Positions 16,580 through 24,607 of a stretch of 42,875 bases of DNA are shown here, in pieces. The stretch spans positions 1 to 42,875 of the forward strand of contig JAJRTN010000132.1 of assembly GCA_024278275.1 (NCBI GenBank). The letters are read 5' to 3'. Positions within the stretch are counted from its first letter, which is position 1, and every line of letters starts with the position of its first letter. The position numbers and the translations under genes were made by a program. The notes under the pieces are model-generated. The model made no database searches, was not told where the DNA came from, and saw only the letters and a list, made by a program, of their open reading frames with translations. This DNA is from Candidatus Hydrogenedentota bacterium (GTDB lineage Bacteria; Hydrogenedentota; Hydrogenedentia; Hydrogenedentales; JAJRTN01).

Positions 16580-17662
16580 TCAGATCACTTCGAGCCCGTC
16601 CCGACCGGGGAACGCGGGGAACGGCGCGGTGGGAAGTTGCTGGTACCAATAGGCGACGGAAGCAATGTCGTCCTGTAGCGGCAGATAGCGACCGCCGCTC
16701 CGCCAGCCCAGGGCCTGAATGGTTACCCTCAGGTCCCGCTCGAAGCGGATGGGGTCGGTGATGTGCCAGCGGTACAGGCCGAAGCGTTGTTGAGAGTTGT
16801 AGACGCCATCGGGCCGGATCACCTGGTGCATGCCGGCGTAAGGCGTTGTATACTCCTGATACTGGCCTGTCGCTTTGTTCTCGAAGTTATAAGAGCCACC
16901 GAAATAATCCTCCGTGCCCGTGCCGCAGATGGTGGGAAACTTCTCGTCGCCGTCCAGGAAGAATTTGATCTCTCCCTCCCCCCACCATCCCGTGTTATTC
17001 ACACCCCAAGCCATGTACGTGCCCACATACTGCCCTTGCCCCTCGATACCGTCCACCAAGGTATGCACCTCCTTGTAGGGCAACGGGTTAGACCGTCGGA
17101 ACTGGGCATGAAAATAGGCGGCGTTTTCGGGAATCTCTGTCATCACGTAGTTGATCTGGTAGAAAAAGTAGAGGCTCTCCCCCTCGTTCAGGTTCTCGAT
17201 GGTGATGCGACAACGCCTGCGGAAAGGCATCTCCCAATAGCAGTTGAACGCACTGCCGGGGTTGACGCATACGGCCAGCGAAGATAACTGGGCATAGCGG
17301 CTCCACCCCATGCAGAAAAAATCACCGAGGGGGCACTCCACCGACGGCTGCTCCTGACCATCCCAGTAAATCCGCAACACCCAGTGCCGCCAATGTCCCA
17401 TGGGGGTGAACCACATCTGTTGGATGGCCCCCGGGCCCGAGATATCGGCGAGGGTGAGCGTTTCTCCGGGCTTTACAATGGCGCAGGGCCGGCATTTCCA
17501 CCCCAAGCCCAAATCCCTGCTCGCGGGATTGGTTTCCGCGGGGGCCATCCCGCCCTTTCCCTTCTCGCCGGTTGGATTCTCGGCGCAAATGGATCGCGTT
17601 TGGGCGTGCGACAATTGACTCAGGTTCCCCATGCCGCATCCCAACCCGTTGAACTCGGCCAT
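16580..17662 (-). CDS. DUF2961 / GH172 family glycoside hydrolase
   Basis: 360 residues from the ATG at 17662, chosen because GGAG lies 6 bases upstream; the GTG 21 bases further out has no such site. The sequence has the DUF2961 pattern: an N-terminal jelly roll with IVKPGETLTLADISGPGAIQQ-type opening and the diagnostic GTGTEDYFGGSYNF. Family members characterised as GH172 act on fructofuranosides (difructose dianhydride) or D-arabinofuranosides and form oligomers. No signal peptide is visible. It is encoded 33 bases after the UroD-family gene in one operon, so its product or substrate is probably handled by that partner. The exact furanoside cannot be told from sequence alone. Confidence 0.85.
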   Translation of the reverse strand: MAEFNGLGCGMGNLSQLSHAQTRSICAENPTGEKGKGGMAPAETNPASRDLGLGWKCRPCAIVKPGETLTLADISGPGAIQQMWFTPMGHWRHWVLRIYWDGQEQPSVECPLGDFFCMGWSRYAQLSSLAVCVNPGSAFNCYWEMPFRRRCRITIENLNEGESLYFFYQINYVMTEIPENAAYFHAQFRRSNPLPYKEVHTLVDGIEGQGQYVGTYMAWGVNNTGWWGEGEIKFFLDGDEKFPTICGTGTEDYFGGSYNFENKATGQYQEYTTPYAGMHQVIRPDGVYNSQQRFGLYRWHITDPIRFERDLRVTIQALGWRSGGRYLPLQDDIASVAYWYQQLPTAPFPAFPGRDGLEVI

Positions 17663-17695
17663 TCCGCTCTCCTTTCCTGTCACTCACTCAGCCGC

Positions 17696-18799
17696 TTACG
17701 CCAGGAACCGGCGGCCTTCGTCCAACATGGCGAGGTAGTTGTCGAGAGGGATGTAGTTGGCCACGCTGTTGCCCGTGCCGAGGCAATAACCGCCACCATA
17801 CTGACAGGCCTCCAGTGTTTCCCGTACCCGGCACCGGACCTCGTCCACGGTGGAGCGACAAAGAAAGTCGATATCAATACCGCCCAGAATAGCCATGCGG
17901 TCCCCATATTCCCGTTTTGCCTGTATGGGCGTCTGGATCGTGTCCTCGTAGGAATGCTTGGCGTCAATCCGCACCTCCTCAATCAAATCTTCCATGATGC
18001 TGGACAGGTCGCCGCAGGAATGCAAGAGGTAAGGGCGGCCCGCGTCGTGGGCCATACGCGCCATGATCTTGTGGCCCTCAAGCATGAACTCACGGGTATC
18101 GTCGGGTCCCAGGAGCAAACCATTCCGGAAACCCATATCGTCGCTGCCCCAAATCAGTTTCACGCGATCGAACTGCAAAACGCGCCGGAGATACATCACC
18201 GAGAAGTCGGTGATTCGCTTGGCAATCGCCTCAACCAAGTCCCGCTTCTCACAAAGGGCCATGCACAACGTTTCGTACCCCATGAGGAAGGACAGACCCT
18301 CGGCGAAATGGCCAAAGCCCCCCACGGCCATGACACACATTCCTTCGGGCAGGTGTTCCTCGTACCACTCCAGGGCCGCCGTGGAGGCTGCGGCAGGGAC
18401 GGGCCAGGGATAGGCCTCGAAGTCCTCCCAACTGGCAATGGGGCCCCGGTGCAGATCCACGAAACCGCGCCCGCCCGCGCGGGCCAGACCGGCCGTGTCT
18501 TCCGTGGTCCGGACGCCATAGGAAAAGGTCATCCCTTCCAGATTCCCGCGAACATAATCGTAGCCCAGGAAAGACTGAAGCGCGATTTCCTTGCGCAGTG
18601 GGGCAAAGGGATCCGCCGGATCGATGTCCTCCCAGACACCATGGCGTTCAGCGACGGCATCTTGTATCTCCTGGTCGAGGAACAATTCGATGTGATGGAC
18701 CCGGGTGGGTTCACCCTCCCGCAAGATGCAACGCCGCAAGCCTTCCCAATCCGGTGTAACCGCCACCTCAAACAGGCGGTGCCTTCTTGCGCGGTCCAT
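17696..18799 (-). CDS. UroD-family (MtaA-like) methyltransferase or decarboxylase homologue
   Basis: 367 residues from the ATG at 18799 (GGAGG, 5-base spacer). The fold is that of uroporphyrinogen decarboxylase, ending in the family motif GTGNSVANYIPLDNY. It is not haem-pathway HemE: it lacks the usual N-terminal Arg motif. It has H260-x-C262 (LLHSCGD) and C339 (GGYCLGTG), the zinc-thiol triad arrangement used by corrinoid:thiol methyltransferases such as MtaA and MtbA. That suggests methyl-group chemistry, but no corrinoid protein gene is nearby. Co-transcription with GH172 hints at a role on a modified, perhaps methylated, sugar; this is inference. UroD-like genes are abundant in this bacterial group and mostly uncharacterised. 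Confidence 0.8.
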   Translation of the reverse strand: MDRARRHRLFEVAVTPDWEGLRRCILREGEPTRVHHIELFLDQEIQDAVAERHGVWEDIDPADPFAPLRKEIALQSFLGYDYVRGNLEGMTFSYGVRTTEDTAGLARAGGRGFVDLHRGPIASWEDFEAYPWPVPAAASTAALEWYEEHLPEGMCVMAVGGFGHFAEGLSFLMGYETLCMALCEKRDLVEAIAKRITDFSVMYLRRVLQFDRVKLIWGSDDMGFRNGLLLGPDDTREFMLEGHKIMARMAHDAGRPYLLHSCGDLSSIMEDLIEEVRIDAKHSYEDTIQTPIQAKREYGDRMAILGGIDIDFLCRSTVDEVRCRVRETLEACQYGGGYCLGTGNSVANYIPLDNYLAMLDEGRRFLA

Positions 18800-18844
18800 A
18801 TGGTCCTCCCTTTTCCACATCTTTGCTGATGTAAAATCAGGAAC

Positions 18845-18873
18845 AAGTTACACCCATTCGTTCCTTATGTCAA
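18845..18873 (-). promoter_or_regulatory. Promoter of the UroD-GH172 operon
   Basis: On the minus strand: -35 TTGACA (18868-18873), exactly 17 bases, -10 TAACTT (18845-18850). Transcription should start near 18838, about 40 bases before the ATG at 18799. Confidence 0.65.
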
Positions 18874-18896
18874 GGGATAATGGAAATTTTTAAGGG

Positions 18897-18925
18897 TTGA
18901 CAAAAAACAGAAGTCGTGATACGGT
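18897..18925 (+). promoter_or_regulatory. Promoter of the tetR-led operon
   Basis: Perfect -35 TTGACA (18897-18902), a 17-base spacer and -10 TACGGT (18920-18925), which keeps the key T, A and final T. The expected start, near 18932, falls on the operator. Confidence 0.55.
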
Positions 18926-18931
18926 GTTTTT

Positions 18932-18948
18932 ACTGACTGAGTATCAGT
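18932..18948. promoter_or_regulatory. Probable TetR operator
   Basis: ACTGA, seven bases, TCAGT; inside it CTGA-GTA-TCAG (18937-18947) is a perfect palindrome. It sits at the predicted start site and 43 bases before the tetR GTG, typical of autorepression. Confidence 0.55.
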
Positions 18949-18990
18949 TAATAAAATTCTCCTCCACCGTGTTGACGAAAGGAGGTCGCC

Positions 18991-19644
18991 GTGCAAGTAC
19001 AGGCCACCGTCAGCAAACAGCAAAAGCGGGAACAGTCCACCGCGCATATCATGGACGCGGCACTTGAGCTCTTCATGACCAAGGGCTTCCACCAAACCAC
19101 GGTGGAAGAGATCGCCGTGAAAGCCGGCCTTGCCCCCGCCACGATCTACTACTACTTCGGCACAAAGGAAAAACTGGCCATGGCCATTGGGGCGCATTAT
19201 CTCAACGACCTGACCCGGTATGAGATGACCATTATCAACCAGGGCGAATCGATCCGCGAGCGCATTCATCATCTGGTGCGCCACTTCTTCGCGTGGATGC
19301 ATGACCATCCGCTGGCCGGGCGGTTCATCAACAGCCCTGATTTCTTCGGACTGGTTGAAAGCGTGGGCTTGCCCGAGCCATGCCACATTCCGGGCGAGGC
19401 CATCACGCGGCTCATCGAGGAAGGCCAGGCCCTGGGCGAGGTAAGGCAACTGCCGGCTCCGCTGCTGAGCTGGGCCATGCGCATCCCCGTGGACGCGGCC
19501 TTGGCGATCCAGGGCATTCCCATTGGCGCCCCCGGAGGCTCGCCGTCCACCTTTGATATCGCGGAAATGATTTGGCGCGCCATCCGTTCCGACGCGGCTG
19601 CCATCCGGGACTTGGGGTGCGGCCTGGCGCGTCCACAACCATGA
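18991..19644 (+). CDS. TetR/AcrR-family transcriptional regulator
   Basis: 217 residues, starting at a GTG with an excellent AAAGGAGG site 5 bases upstream. The N-terminal helix-turn-helix (about 17-63) has the TetR pattern: AALELFMTKGFHQTTVEEIAVKAG, then ATIYYYFGTKEKL. The C-terminal ligand-binding domain is all-helical and not assignable to a known inducer. It lies divergent from the UroD-GH172 operon and upstream of the pseudopilin, lipoprotein and symporter genes on the same strand. A sugar or sugar-derived ligand is a reasonable guess. The palindrome at its own start site suggests autorepression. Confidence 0.9.
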   Translation: MQVQATVSKQQKREQSTAHIMDAALELFMTKGFHQTTVEEIAVKAGLAPATIYYYFGTKEKLAMAIGAHYLNDLTRYEMTIINQGESIRERIHHLVRHFFAWMHDHPLAGRFINSPDFFGLVESVGLPEPCHIPGEAITRLIEEGQALGEVRQLPAPLLSWAMRIPVDAALAIQGIPIGAPGGSPSTFDIAEMIWRAIRSDAAAIRDLGCGLARPQP

Positions 19645-19731
19645 AGAAGGGAGGTGAATCCACGAATTTCAGGTCATTGGTCACCATCCAACGAGGAAGG
19701 CCCCTGGCGCCTTTCGAAGGAGGAAAAAAAC

Positions 19732-20547
19732 ATGAAAAAATCAACGGGAGTGGGTTTTACCCTGATCGAACTCTTAGTCGTCATCGCCATTATCGGCATC
19801 CTGGCGGCGATTCTTCTGCCAGCCCTGGCGCGAGCGCGCGAAGCGGCACGACGGGCCTCATGCGCCAACAATCTAAAACAGCTCGGATTGGTCTGCAAGA
19901 TGTACGCGGGAGAAAACAAGGACAACTTCCCGGACCAAGGCACCAACTGGGAGACCGCCGATATTCCCCTCATAGGCGGGGTGGCCAATAGTGGAAGCGG
20001 CGCCGGTTTTGGTGCCGCCTTTACGATTTCAGGCCCCCAGATCTACCCCGAATACCTGTCCGATATTTCGGTGATGATCTGCCCTTCGTCGAGCTACGGC
20101 GGGACGGACGGCGGGATTTTCCGCCAAATGATCGACGACGGCGACAACAACTATTCTTTCGGGAGCCTCTCGGGATTGACAGACGGCCCCTACGATGATG
20201 GCCGGGTCAACGTCAATGTCTGGCGCATCCGCGACTACGCCTACATGGGCTGGGTAATGAACAAGGACGAGCACTTTTCCCTCGCGGCGGCATACAGTTT
20301 CGGCCTTTCCCTGTTTGGCGTGGCCCCCGACCTCGCCACGCACCGCGATCTGATCGGCGGGGATTGCCGAACAATTCCGGGGATCGTTGAAGTTGGCGTG
20401 GACCTGGGACCGGCCTTTCTCGGGGTTCAGGCCGGCGCGGTGGCGCTCGTCGGGGGATTGAACGGGGGCGATACCCTGCCAAGCCTGAAGGACGGCGTGG
20501 AGCGTTTCTTCGTGACGGACATCAACAACCCGGCCGCGGGCGCGTAG
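19732..20547 (+). CDS. DUF1559-like type II/IV pseudopilin, truncated by in-frame TAG
   Basis: From the ATG at 19732 (GGAGG a few bases upstream) the protein has a perfect prepilin signal: MKKSTGVG then [20 protein letters not shown]. PilD-type peptidase would cut after G8, with E13 as the +5 Glu. The rest ([32 protein letters not shown]) is typical of the Planctomycetes/Lentisphaerae prepilin family. Translation stops at TAG 20545-20547, yet the same frame continues into the family's C-terminal DG domain (20548-20754). AAG or GAG to TAG would be one substitution. Such pseudopilins often accompany sugar-utilisation genes in these phyla; their function there is unknown. Confidence 0.85.
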   Translation: MKKSTGVGFTLIELLVVIAIIGILAAILLPALARAREAARRASCANNLKQLGLVCKMYAGENKDNFPDQGTNWETADIPLIGGVANSGSGAGFGAAFTISGPQIYPEYLSDISVMICPSSSYGGTDGGIFRQMIDDGDNNYSFGSLSGLTDGPYDDGRVNVNVWRIRDYAYMGWVMNKDEHFSLAAAYSFGLSLFGVAPDLATHRDLIGGDCRTIPGIVEVGVDLGPAFLGVQAGAVALVGGLNGGDTLPSLKDGVERFFVTDINNPAAGA

Positions 20548-20568
20548 GCCCAAAGCTCGATCCCCATC

Positions 20569-20754
20569 ATGTGGGATCAACTCTCGAATTCCGGCGCGGG
20601 CAATGCGGGCACGTCAAACTTCAACCATGTGCCCGGCGGGTGCAACGTGCTCTATATGGATGGTCATGTGAGCTTCATCAAGTACAACGGGCAGACGGGT
20701 GAATTCCCCGTTACGGCCAGCACAGCCTGGTGGATTTCCCCATGGTCCAATTAA
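20569..20754 (+). CDS. C-terminal fragment of the interrupted pseudopilin (H-X(n)-DG domain)
   Basis: Same frame as the gene upstream. In-frame codons from 20548 read AQSSIPIMWDQLSNSG, then FNHVPGGCNVLYMDGHVSFIKY, the conserved histidine to DG tail of this pseudopilin family (here ten residues separate H and DG). The ATG at 20569 lacks a ribosome-binding site, so it is probably expressed only by read-through or not at all. I treat it as the missing end of the 19732 gene. Confidence 0.7.
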   Translation: MWDQLSNSGAGNAGTSNFNHVPGGCNVLYMDGHVSFIKYNGQTGEFPVTASTAWWISPWSN

Positions 20755-20922
20755 CAGCGCTCACGCCGGGGTAGCCGTGGTCCGGACACCGGCACAGCAC
20801 CGGACCAAGGTTCCCCATCGGGCATGGCCGCCGTCCACCAAGCGTGGCAAGCGGCCATGCCCATATGCTTTCCTCTCCATGGATTGACGGCCCGCGCGCC
20901 CGTCTCGAAGAAGGTGTATTTA

Positions 20923-22428
20923 ATGCACGGAAAACAAACGCCGCTTCAGAAGATCGCGGTCTTGCTCCTTGGCCTGCTTTTCGGGGCCTGTGCCACGGGC
21001 GTCCATCCGCGGTCCGGCGAAAACAACCCTTTCGTGCCCAAGGGCCCCAGGTACTTCGGCTACTACTGCGGAGCGGGGGGCGCATCCTATCTTCCGGCCA
21101 TTGCCGCAATGGAGAACTGCAACACCGTGGTGCTCAAAGCCGCCCCGGGCCGGCCCTTGGCGGAGGACCTCACATTCTGCCGGGACCAGGGTCTTCGGGC
21201 CATCATCGAGGTACAGGACTGCTTCTTTGACTACAAGCCCATGGGCATGGCCTACTCACCCCTTGCCCCGGATTGGCGGACGAGGTGGGCGCGGTTCAAG
21301 GAAAGCATCCGGGGGACGGAGGGCGTGATTCTGGCCTTTTATTTCGACGAACCGCATTGGACGGGCGTGCCGGAGTACGATTTCCATGAGGCGTGCCTCG
21401 CAATCCGGGAAGATTTCCCAGCGATCCGGGTCATGGCCATCCTGGCCTTTGTAGCCCTCGATCCGGAACGCTTCGACGCGCCCATCTCTGAAATCAGCTC
21501 CACCTATCTGCGGCATGTGACGGATACGGGGTTTGACCACTACGAGACGTGGGAGAAAGGCAACTACCCCGACCTGCTCCGGCGCCTCAAAGCCAAAATG
21601 GCGCCCGGCCAAAGGCTGTGGTTCGTCCCTTGGGCATTCACCAGAGACAGCACCCCCCATCCCCAAGTTTACCTGGCGGAGAATCTGCTCAAACTTTATC
21701 GCCTGTGCCTGGATGAGCCCGCCTGCGCCGGGCTTATTCCATTCACCTTCGCCACCAGTCCTTACGGCGACTGGGGCCGGGGGACCGGCAATCTCTTCGA
21801 ATCGGACAGCCCCTTCTACGAACCATTTCTGAAGAACCTGCACATCACCGTTGGCCGCGCCTTGTCCCGGGGGATCAATGATGAACTCTTCGTGGCGTCA
21901 CTCGACTTCAGCGGGATTGAGCAAGGCAAAGCCGGCTGGACCTACGGGGCCTGGACAAACCCCCGAGAGCCAGCGGCAGCGCCTTTCAAGGGCACCTTGG
22001 CGGGGTGGGCCGATGGGGATGGGAATCCCCGCATCCTGGCAAGCTATATGGCGCCGGGACTTGGCGACAACGGCACGGCGCGGGTCTGGACGGCCCCCCG
22101 GCCGGGAAGCGTTTTCATATCGAGCAATGGACTCGTGAGCAAGATGTTCCCCGTGGGCGGAAACGCGAACGTGACCGTGTATAAGAATGGGGAACGGATC
22201 TGGCCTGAAGAAGCTCCGTGGCGCACGGCGGGGTACGGCGATACGGAAGGCGTCTCCATTCGAACGACCGCACGACTTCGGAAGGGTGATCAGATTGCCT
22301 TTGTCGTCCACGGCAAAAAAAACGAAACCCCTCTGTCGGGCGCCGTCTACTGGGACCCTGTAATTTCCTATGACGTCTCCGGCCTGCTTCCCCTGGCCTC
22401 CGGCCCGAAAGACCACGTGAATGAGTAA
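20923..22428 (+). CDS. Lipoprotein of unknown function, TIM-barrel glycosidase-like
   Basis: 501 residues from the ATG at 20923. It has a lipoprotein signal with lipobox FGA-C23. The middle of the protein has the alternating strand pattern of a TIM barrel: YFGYYCGAGGASYLPAI, then VILAFYFDEPHW, whose Asp-Glu at a strand end resembles a glycosidase catalytic site, and RLWFVPWAF. A C-terminal region of about 150 residues looks like a beta-sandwich (VFISSNGLVSKMFPV, VTVYKNGERIW), suggesting carbohydrate binding. I cannot assign a CAZy family. Its end overlaps the symporter start by 8 bases (ATGAGTAA), so the two are coupled; an outer-surface sugar-handling role feeding that transporter is plausible. 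Confidence 0.75.
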   Translation: MHGKQTPLQKIAVLLLGLLFGACATGVHPRSGENNPFVPKGPRYFGYYCGAGGASYLPAIAAMENCNTVVLKAAPGRPLAEDLTFCRDQGLRAIIEVQDCFFDYKPMGMAYSPLAPDWRTRWARFKESIRGTEGVILAFYFDEPHWTGVPEYDFHEACLAIREDFPAIRVMAILAFVALDPERFDAPISEISSTYLRHVTDTGFDHYETWEKGNYPDLLRRLKAKMAPGQRLWFVPWAFTRDSTPHPQVYLAENLLKLYRLCLDEPACAGLIPFTFATSPYGDWGRGTGNLFESDSPFYEPFLKNLHITVGRALSRGINDELFVASLDFSGIEQGKAGWTYGAWTNPREPAAAPFKGTLAGWADGDGNPRILASYMAPGLGDNGTARVWTAPRPGSVFISSNGLVSKMFPVGGNANVTVYKNGERIWPEEAPWRTAGYGDTEGVSIRTTARLRKGDQIAFVVHGKKNETPLSGAVYWDPVISYDVSGLLPLASGPKDHVNE

Positions 22429-23872
22429 GACCGTTCGCCTCCCCGGTCCCCGATTGCCATGGACAACGAAGCTGGGCTACAGTGCCGGCAATCTGTCCCT
22501 CGGCCTCATGATGAACAGCCTGGGTTTCTACCTGCTCCTGTTTTACACCGATGTCATCGGACTGGAGGGAAAACTCGTCGGGATCGCCTTGGCGACGGGC
22601 CGCCTGTGGGATGCCTTCACCGACCCGGCCATGGGCCTCCTGTCCGACCGGACCCGGTCACGGTTTGGACGCCGCCGGCCCTACCTGCTTTTTGGCGGTC
22701 CCCTTTTCGCCGCGGCCTTCGCGTTGCTGTGGCTCGCGCCTTCCGGCCAATCGCAACTCACGGCCTTTGTTTTCCTGGTTCTCGCCCAACTGCTCTTCAC
22801 GACCATGCAAACCGTGGTGACCGTTCCCTACGGAGCCTTGGGCGCCGAACTGACCCCAGACTATCACGAGCGCAACTCCGTGATGGCCTATCAGCAGGTC
22901 GCGCTTATGATAGGCGGCGTGGTTGGCGCGTGCATGATTAACCTCGCCTCCCTCGCCGGCGCATGGTTGAATCCGACAATCCTCTTTGCCACGCCGGTCG
23001 ATGCCCTGGGAGCCTTCCTGTCGGCCGACGCCTACGGATTCGGGAATGGAATGGGTTTCCGGGCAACCGCCCTGGCCATGACGCCCTTTCTGGCGGGAGC
23101 CTACATCATCACCGCCCTGGCGACCCGCGAGAACCCAGCGTACCAGCGCCGGTCAAGCACGCCCGCCTTCAAAGCCATGCTCACCACCTTCAAGAACCGG
23201 CCCTTCCGCCTCTTCATCGCCGCTTTCCTCATCGCGACCACCGCCGGCCAGATTGGCGTTTTCATGTTTCCCTACCTCGTGGTCCACTGGCTCCATGTGC
23301 CGCAGTTCATGCTTCCGGGCACGCTGCTCTACACCATGACCATCATTCTCAGCATCCCACTTTGGCGAATCATCGGCTGTCGTTTCGAAAAAAAAACCTG
23401 CTACAACATGGGACTTGCCTGGAATACGGCGGTGGGACTGCTCTTCCTCGTCATGGTGAGTCCGGAGCGTCCGGGGAGTATTCTCGTGTGGGCCGTCATG
23501 GTGGGAATTGGTACCGCGCCCGGATTGCTGTTCCCCCCGTCCATGCTGGCTGATATCATCGACACGGACGAGCTGGAATCGGGGCTCCGCCGAGAAGGTT
23601 CCTTCATGGGTGTTCACAGCTTCGTGATGAAATCCGCCACGGCCTTGGGCGCGCTCTGGGTGGGCCCGGGGCTGGACTTCGCCGGATACGTCCCCCAGGC
23701 GGATGTTCAATCCGATCAGACCCTGCTCATCATGCGGCTCATGTACGTCCTGCCCTGCACGACAAATCTCCTGGTGATACTGGTGATGGCCAGGTTTCCG
23801 CTCACGTCAAAAGTGATGATGGAGGTTCGGCGGGCCATCGACGGCAAAGCATCTTTGGATGCCACAGAATAA
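22421..23872 (+). CDS. GPH-family sugar:cation symporter (MFS)
   Basis: 483 residues with about 12 membrane segments. The cytoplasmic loop after helix 2 carries the glycoside-pentoside-hexuronide signature GRLWDAFTDPAMGLLSDRT and RFGRRRPY (60-88), as in MelB and related carriers. These import glycosides or uronides with sodium or protons. The last loop, MLADIIDTDELESGLRREG, is also family-typical. The ATG overlaps the lipoprotein stop codon, so it is the fourth gene of the tetR operon. The substrate is unknown, but the neighbouring GH172 and GH2 suggest oligosaccharides or furanosides. Confidence 0.9.
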   Translation: MSKTVRLPGPRLPWTTKLGYSAGNLSLGLMMNSLGFYLLLFYTDVIGLEGKLVGIALATGRLWDAFTDPAMGLLSDRTRSRFGRRRPYLLFGGPLFAAAFALLWLAPSGQSQLTAFVFLVLAQLLFTTMQTVVTVPYGALGAELTPDYHERNSVMAYQQVALMIGGVVGACMINLASLAGAWLNPTILFATPVDALGAFLSADAYGFGNGMGFRATALAMTPFLAGAYIITALATRENPAYQRRSSTPAFKAMLTTFKNRPFRLFIAAFLIATTAGQIGVFMFPYLVVHWLHVPQFMLPGTLLYTMTIILSIPLWRIIGCRFEKKTCYNMGLAWNTAVGLLFLVMVSPERPGSILVWAVMVGIGTAPGLLFPPSMLADIIDTDELESGLRREGSFMGVHSFVMKSATALGALWVGPGLDFAGYVPQADVQSDQTLLIMRLMYVLPCTTNLLVILVMARFPLTSKVMMEVRRAIDGKASLDATE

Positions 23873-24037
23873 CACCGGACTGGCGCGAAAAATGGACAAG
23901 CCATTTGGAGATGCGACACAGCCGTGAGCTTCGACACCATTCACCAGGACGCTCTCCAAAGCGGCTGACCCTCGTCAAGCGGTCCATGGGTCCCACACCC
24001 GCGATTCTCGGGGAGAAGGCGGCCTTGAGTTTTTTGG

Positions 24038-24101
24038 CCACGGATTACACCGGTAACTCCGATGGGAATTATTCATTCTTTGTTTTCCGTGTTATCCGTG
24101 G
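24038..24101. repeat. Short inverted repeat in intergenic DNA
   Basis: CCACGGATTACAC (24038-24050) is matched by GTGTTATCCGTGG (24089-24101), 12 of 13 positions. Read on the minus strand, it gives the TTDNTENK-type junk peptide seen in dispersed bacterial repeats. It lies between the symporter gene and the TPR fragment, both of which end here, so it might also serve as a transcript end structure. Confidence 0.45.
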
Positions 24102-24139
24102 TCGAATCATTTCTTCCTCTCCCCCCAATCCTCCGAGGT

Positions 24140-24559
24140 TCACCCGGCGGCCCAGATTTCGTCGGACCGCGCTTTTGCTTTTGCCGCGGCGGCTTCGTGC
24201 TCCCGTGCTTTCTCCGGCAGTCCTTCCGCGGTGTAGAGGGTGGCAAGCCGCTGGTGGTAATAGGCCAACGCGCCGAAGGCGGGCGCATAGGCGGGCGCAA
24301 GCTCCGCCGCGCGTGCCGAGGCCGCCAGCGCCTGCTCGGCAGCCTCAAGCCGCCGGTCATGTTCTATGGAACTCCGGAGCCACCACGCCTTGGCCAATTG
24401 ATCGTACAGGTCGCTGTTCATGGGGCTTCGCCGGACACATTCTTCCGACCAGTGCAGGTACCGCTCCAGGTTGGCCTTCCGTTCGTCTGCCAGGTCTTCT
24501 TCCACCATGGACTCCGCCAGGACGCGGTACCCCTGGGTGATGGCAATGGCCGACTCCAC
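24140..24559 (-). CDS. C-terminal TPR fragment of the interrupted O-antigen ligase-like protein
   Basis: The frame is identical to that of 24608-26962 and is separated from it by one TAA (24608-24610). The codons between, 24607 to 24560, read AWLRERERIDARFPRS without interruption. The 139-residue tail is helical with TPR-like repeats (NSDLYDQLAKAWWL, then ALAASARAAELAPAYAPAFGALAYY). Many Wzy/O-antigen ligase-like proteins end in TPRs, so this is best read as their missing C terminus. The GTG at 24559 has no ribosome-binding site. Confidence 0.7.
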   Translation of the reverse strand: MESAIAITQGYRVLAESMVEEDLADERKANLERYLHWSEECVRRSPMNSDLYDQLAKAWWLRSSIEHDRRLEAAEQALAASARAAELAPAYAPAFGALAYYHQRLATLYTAEGLPEKAREHEAAAAKAKARSDEIWAAG

Positions 24560-24607
24560 GCTTCGGGGGAAGCGGGCGTCAATGCGCTCCCGTTCCCGGA
24601 GCCAGGC

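Noticed and set aside
17696-18799. Haem-biosynthetic uroporphyrinogen decarboxylase (HemE)
   Set aside because: The N-terminal Arg-rich substrate motif is absent and an HxC...C zinc pattern is present instead; no other haem genes are nearby.
20545-20547. TAG as a pyrrolysine codon
   Set aside because: The protein is not a methylamine methyltransferase, no pyl genes are in the window, TAG ends other genes normally, and the other two interruptions are TAA.
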